In this document: piece by piece, positions 62,565 to 64,000 of the stretch
Position numbering within the stretch: the stretch's first letter is position 1
How the letters are laid out: each line of letters starts with the position of its first letter
Source: Gammaproteobacteria bacterium
GTDB lineage: Bacteria; Pseudomonadota; Gammaproteobacteria; Steroidobacterales; Rariloculaceae
Length of the DNA: 64,000 nucleotides
Reading direction: 5' to 3'
Assembly: GCA_036381015.1 (NCBI GenBank)
Contig: DASVDR010000021.1
Coordinates: forward strand, 1 to 64,000
Made by a program: the position numbers and the translations under genes
Notes under the pieces: generated by a model
Told to the model about the DNA's origin: nothing
Seen by the model: only the letters and a program-made list of their open reading frames with translations
The model's database searches: none

Positions 62565-63713
62565 TCAGTCCGCGATCCATGCGTGCGGATCCACGGGCTC
62601 GCCGGCGTGACGGATCTCGAAGTAGAGCGACGGCTCCGCGCGCCCCCCGGTGTCGCCGACCTCGGCGATCGGCTCGCCCGGCCGAACGACGTCGCCCGGC
62701 TCCTTCAGGAGGGCGTCGTTGTGAGCGTACAAGCTCATGTACCCGTCGCCGTGGTCGACGATCATCAACAGGCCGAGGCCGGGCAACCAGTCGGCGAACG
62801 CGACGCGGCCGTGGTAGACCGCGCGGACCGGCGCGCCGCGCGGCGCCGCGAACAGCACGCCGTTCCAGCGCAACCCGCCGCCGCGCGGCGTATCGAAGTC
62901 CGCCACGATCTTGCCGACCACGGGCCACGCGAGGCGTCCCCGGAGCTCGGGGAACGGCGCCTCGGATTCGGCCGGGTAGGCGGCAAGCAGCTCGCCGAGC
63001 TCGGTCACGAGCTTCACGAGCCGCTGCTCCTCGGCGCGGAGCCGCTCGAGCTCGCCGCCCCCGGCCTCGATCGTCTCATCGAGCTCGGCGAGCACCGCCT
63101 CCCGCTCGCGCCGCGCCCGCTCGAGCGTCTCGAGCTCCGCGGCCCGCTCGCGGGCGGTCGCTTCGAGGTCCGCTTGCACGGCGGCGGCCTCGTCCTCGAG
63201 CCGCGCGAGGGTCTCGAGCTCGTCGAGCACCGCGCGAATGCGGCGGCTCCGCGCGCGATTGAAGTAGTCGTAATAGACGAGCATCCGCCCGAAGGCCGCC
63301 GGCGACTCCTGGCTCAGGAGCAGCTTCAGCGCCTCCTCGCGGCCGTTCACGTACGCGAGCCGAAGCTGATCGGCCAGGGCCGCGCGCTCGGCCGCAAGAC
63401 GCGACCGGGCCGTGCGGCTCGACTCGTCGAGCGTCGCCGCCCGCGCCTTCTGGTCGCTCAGTCGAGCGTCCAGGCGTGCGAGCTCCGCGCGCGCGGCCGC
63501 CGCCTCCCGCTCGACGCTCTCGAGCGCGGCGCTCGCGTCGTCGCGCAGCCGGCTCTCGCGCGCGAGACGGCGCTCGAGCTCGGCGATCTGCTCGCGTACC
63601 GCGCGAAGCGAGCTCTCGGCGTCTTCCTGCGCCGCGACACCCCCGGGCGCGAGCGCGATCAGCGCGGCCGCGAGCGCGGCGGCAATGCGTCCGGAACCCC
63701 CCATCGTCCCCAT
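62565..63713 (-). CDS. envC: EnvC-like murein hydrolase activator
   Basis: 382 aa from ATG 63713 (ATG 63704 possible). Signal peptide, a long coiled coil (about 30-255) and a C-terminal LytM domain. The usual zinc ligands are missing: the H-x-G-x-D position reads RWNGV and the last His motif YFEIRH lacks its pair, so this is the non-catalytic LytM type that activates amidases at the septum. ctpA follows. The usual gpmI upstream neighbour is absent. Confidence 0.88.
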   Translation of the reverse strand: MGTMGGSGRIAAALAAALIALAPGGVAAQEDAESSLRAVREQIAELERRLARESRLRDDASAALESVEREAAAARAELARLDARLSDQKARAATLDESSRTARSRLAAERAALADQLRLAYVNGREEALKLLLSQESPAAFGRMLVYYDYFNRARSRRIRAVLDELETLARLEDEAAAVQADLEATARERAAELETLERARREREAVLAELDETIEAGGGELERLRAEEQRLVKLVTELGELLAAYPAESEAPFPELRGRLAWPVVGKIVADFDTPRGGGLRWNGVLFAAPRGAPVRAVYHGRVAFADWLPGLGLLMIVDHGDGYMSLYAHNDALLKEPGDVVRPGEPIAEVGDTGGRAEPSLYFEIRHAGEPVDPHAWIAD

Positions 63714-63740
63714 CGGGGTCGCAAGTCTAGTAGCGCGATA

Positions 63741-63759
63741 CCCGAAATACCTATACAGG
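63741..63759. repeat. Possible solitary arm of the palindromic element
   Basis: CCCG-AAATACCTATACAGG aligns with the element arms at 7334-7353 and 37819-37838 with one gap. It has T at the first of the varying arm positions as in copy 1, and T and G at the others as in copy 2. No inverted partner is found nearby. It lies between divergent envC and the yibN-like gene. Confidence 0.4.
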
Positions 63760-63866
63760 CCGCTCGGCCGCGGACGACCGGGGTTTTCCGCGTGCTCCTT
63801 CCGGCCGCGCCGGAAGCGCGGACGCGACAAGCTATACTTCCCCCTTTTTCGACGGTGGAGCGCTTC

Positions 63867-64000
63867 ATGGGCCAGCTGGCCGAGCATGTGCTGAACCATC
63901 CTTTTCTCGTCGGGGGCTTGCTCGTGATGTTCGCGGCCGTCGTGTTCGTCGAGACGCGCATCCGCTCCCAGGCACGGTTCCACGTCTCGGCGGCGGACGC
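63867..64000 (+). CDS. YibN-like membrane rhodanese, N-terminal part (partial)
   Basis: 44 codons before the window ends. MGQLAEHVLNHPFLVGGLLVM then a single transmembrane helix and VETRIRSQARFHVSAAD match the opening of membrane-anchored rhodanese-domain proteins (YibN). Position divergent from envC fits the yibN-grxC-secB-gpsA region. The rhodanese domain itself lies outside the window. TATACT at 63833-63838 may be its -10 box. Confidence 0.7.
   Translation, partial: MGQLAEHVLNHPFLVGGLLVMFAAVVFVETRIRSQARFHVSAAD

Overview
The window is a dense, very GC-rich stretch of bacterial chromosome. Its gene content and local order are typical of Gammaproteobacteria: pilQ-aroK-aroB, ubiE-ubiJ-ubiB, hslVU-xerC-DUF484-dapF, algZR next to hemXY, and envC-ctpA divergent from a yibN-like gene. 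The high GC and the mixture of conserved blocks suggest a non-enteric lineage (Steroidobacterales, Woeseiales or Nevskiales-like). That placement is inference; no rRNA or other decisive marker is present. Ubiquinone genes, a cytochrome c5 and a PQQ dehydrogenase point to a respiratory, aerobic cell with type IV pili.

Layout. 1-7.3 kb: end of pilQ, a large Ig-like lipoprotein, aroK, aroB, dgt, pyrF and a DUF445 membrane protein. 7.3-18.4 kb: a palindromic repeat element, fadD, a 2-hydroxyacid dehydrogenase, ycgN, an orphan tatA, ppc, an ABC exporter and an SLC13-type anion permease. 18.4-25.2 kb: a complete, translationally coupled trpEGDCFBA operon preceded by a ribosome-mediated attenuator with a Trp-Trp leader peptide. 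25.2-36.9 kb: DUF2007, EEP-phosphatase and CinA-like genes, then on the minus strand DUF971-ubiE-ubiJ-ubiB and dapF-DUF484-xerC-hslV-hslU, then ubiD. 37-45.5 kb: a solo ParA, a second copy of the palindromic element, hemX-hemY without hemC/hemD, the AlgZ/AlgR two-component pair, ubiK, comM and cytochrome c5. 45.5-53.3 kb: a methyltransferase; a soluble histidine kinase, giant MscK-type channel and single-domain response regulator side by side; small secreted proteins; IS-end-like tandem repeats; tRNA-Arg(CCG). 53.5-64 kb: a PQQ dehydrogenase lipoprotein, an RRM protein, many small membrane or hypothetical genes, a GGDEF cyclase, ctpA, envC and the start of a yibN-like gene.

The observations most worth a second look are: (i) two long-armed palindromic elements (7328-7532 and 37815-37942), each filling a gap between convergent genes, whose arms differ between copies by substitutions mirrored within each copy, plus a possible single arm at 63741-63759; (ii) a full trp attenuator whose four RNA segments can be drawn from the sequence; (iii) the loss of hemCD from an otherwise conserved algZR-hemXY neighbourhood; and (iv) a kinase/receiver pair lacking both sensor and output domains, flanking a mechanosensitive channel. 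No CRISPR array, prophage, rRNA operon or intact transposase was seen.
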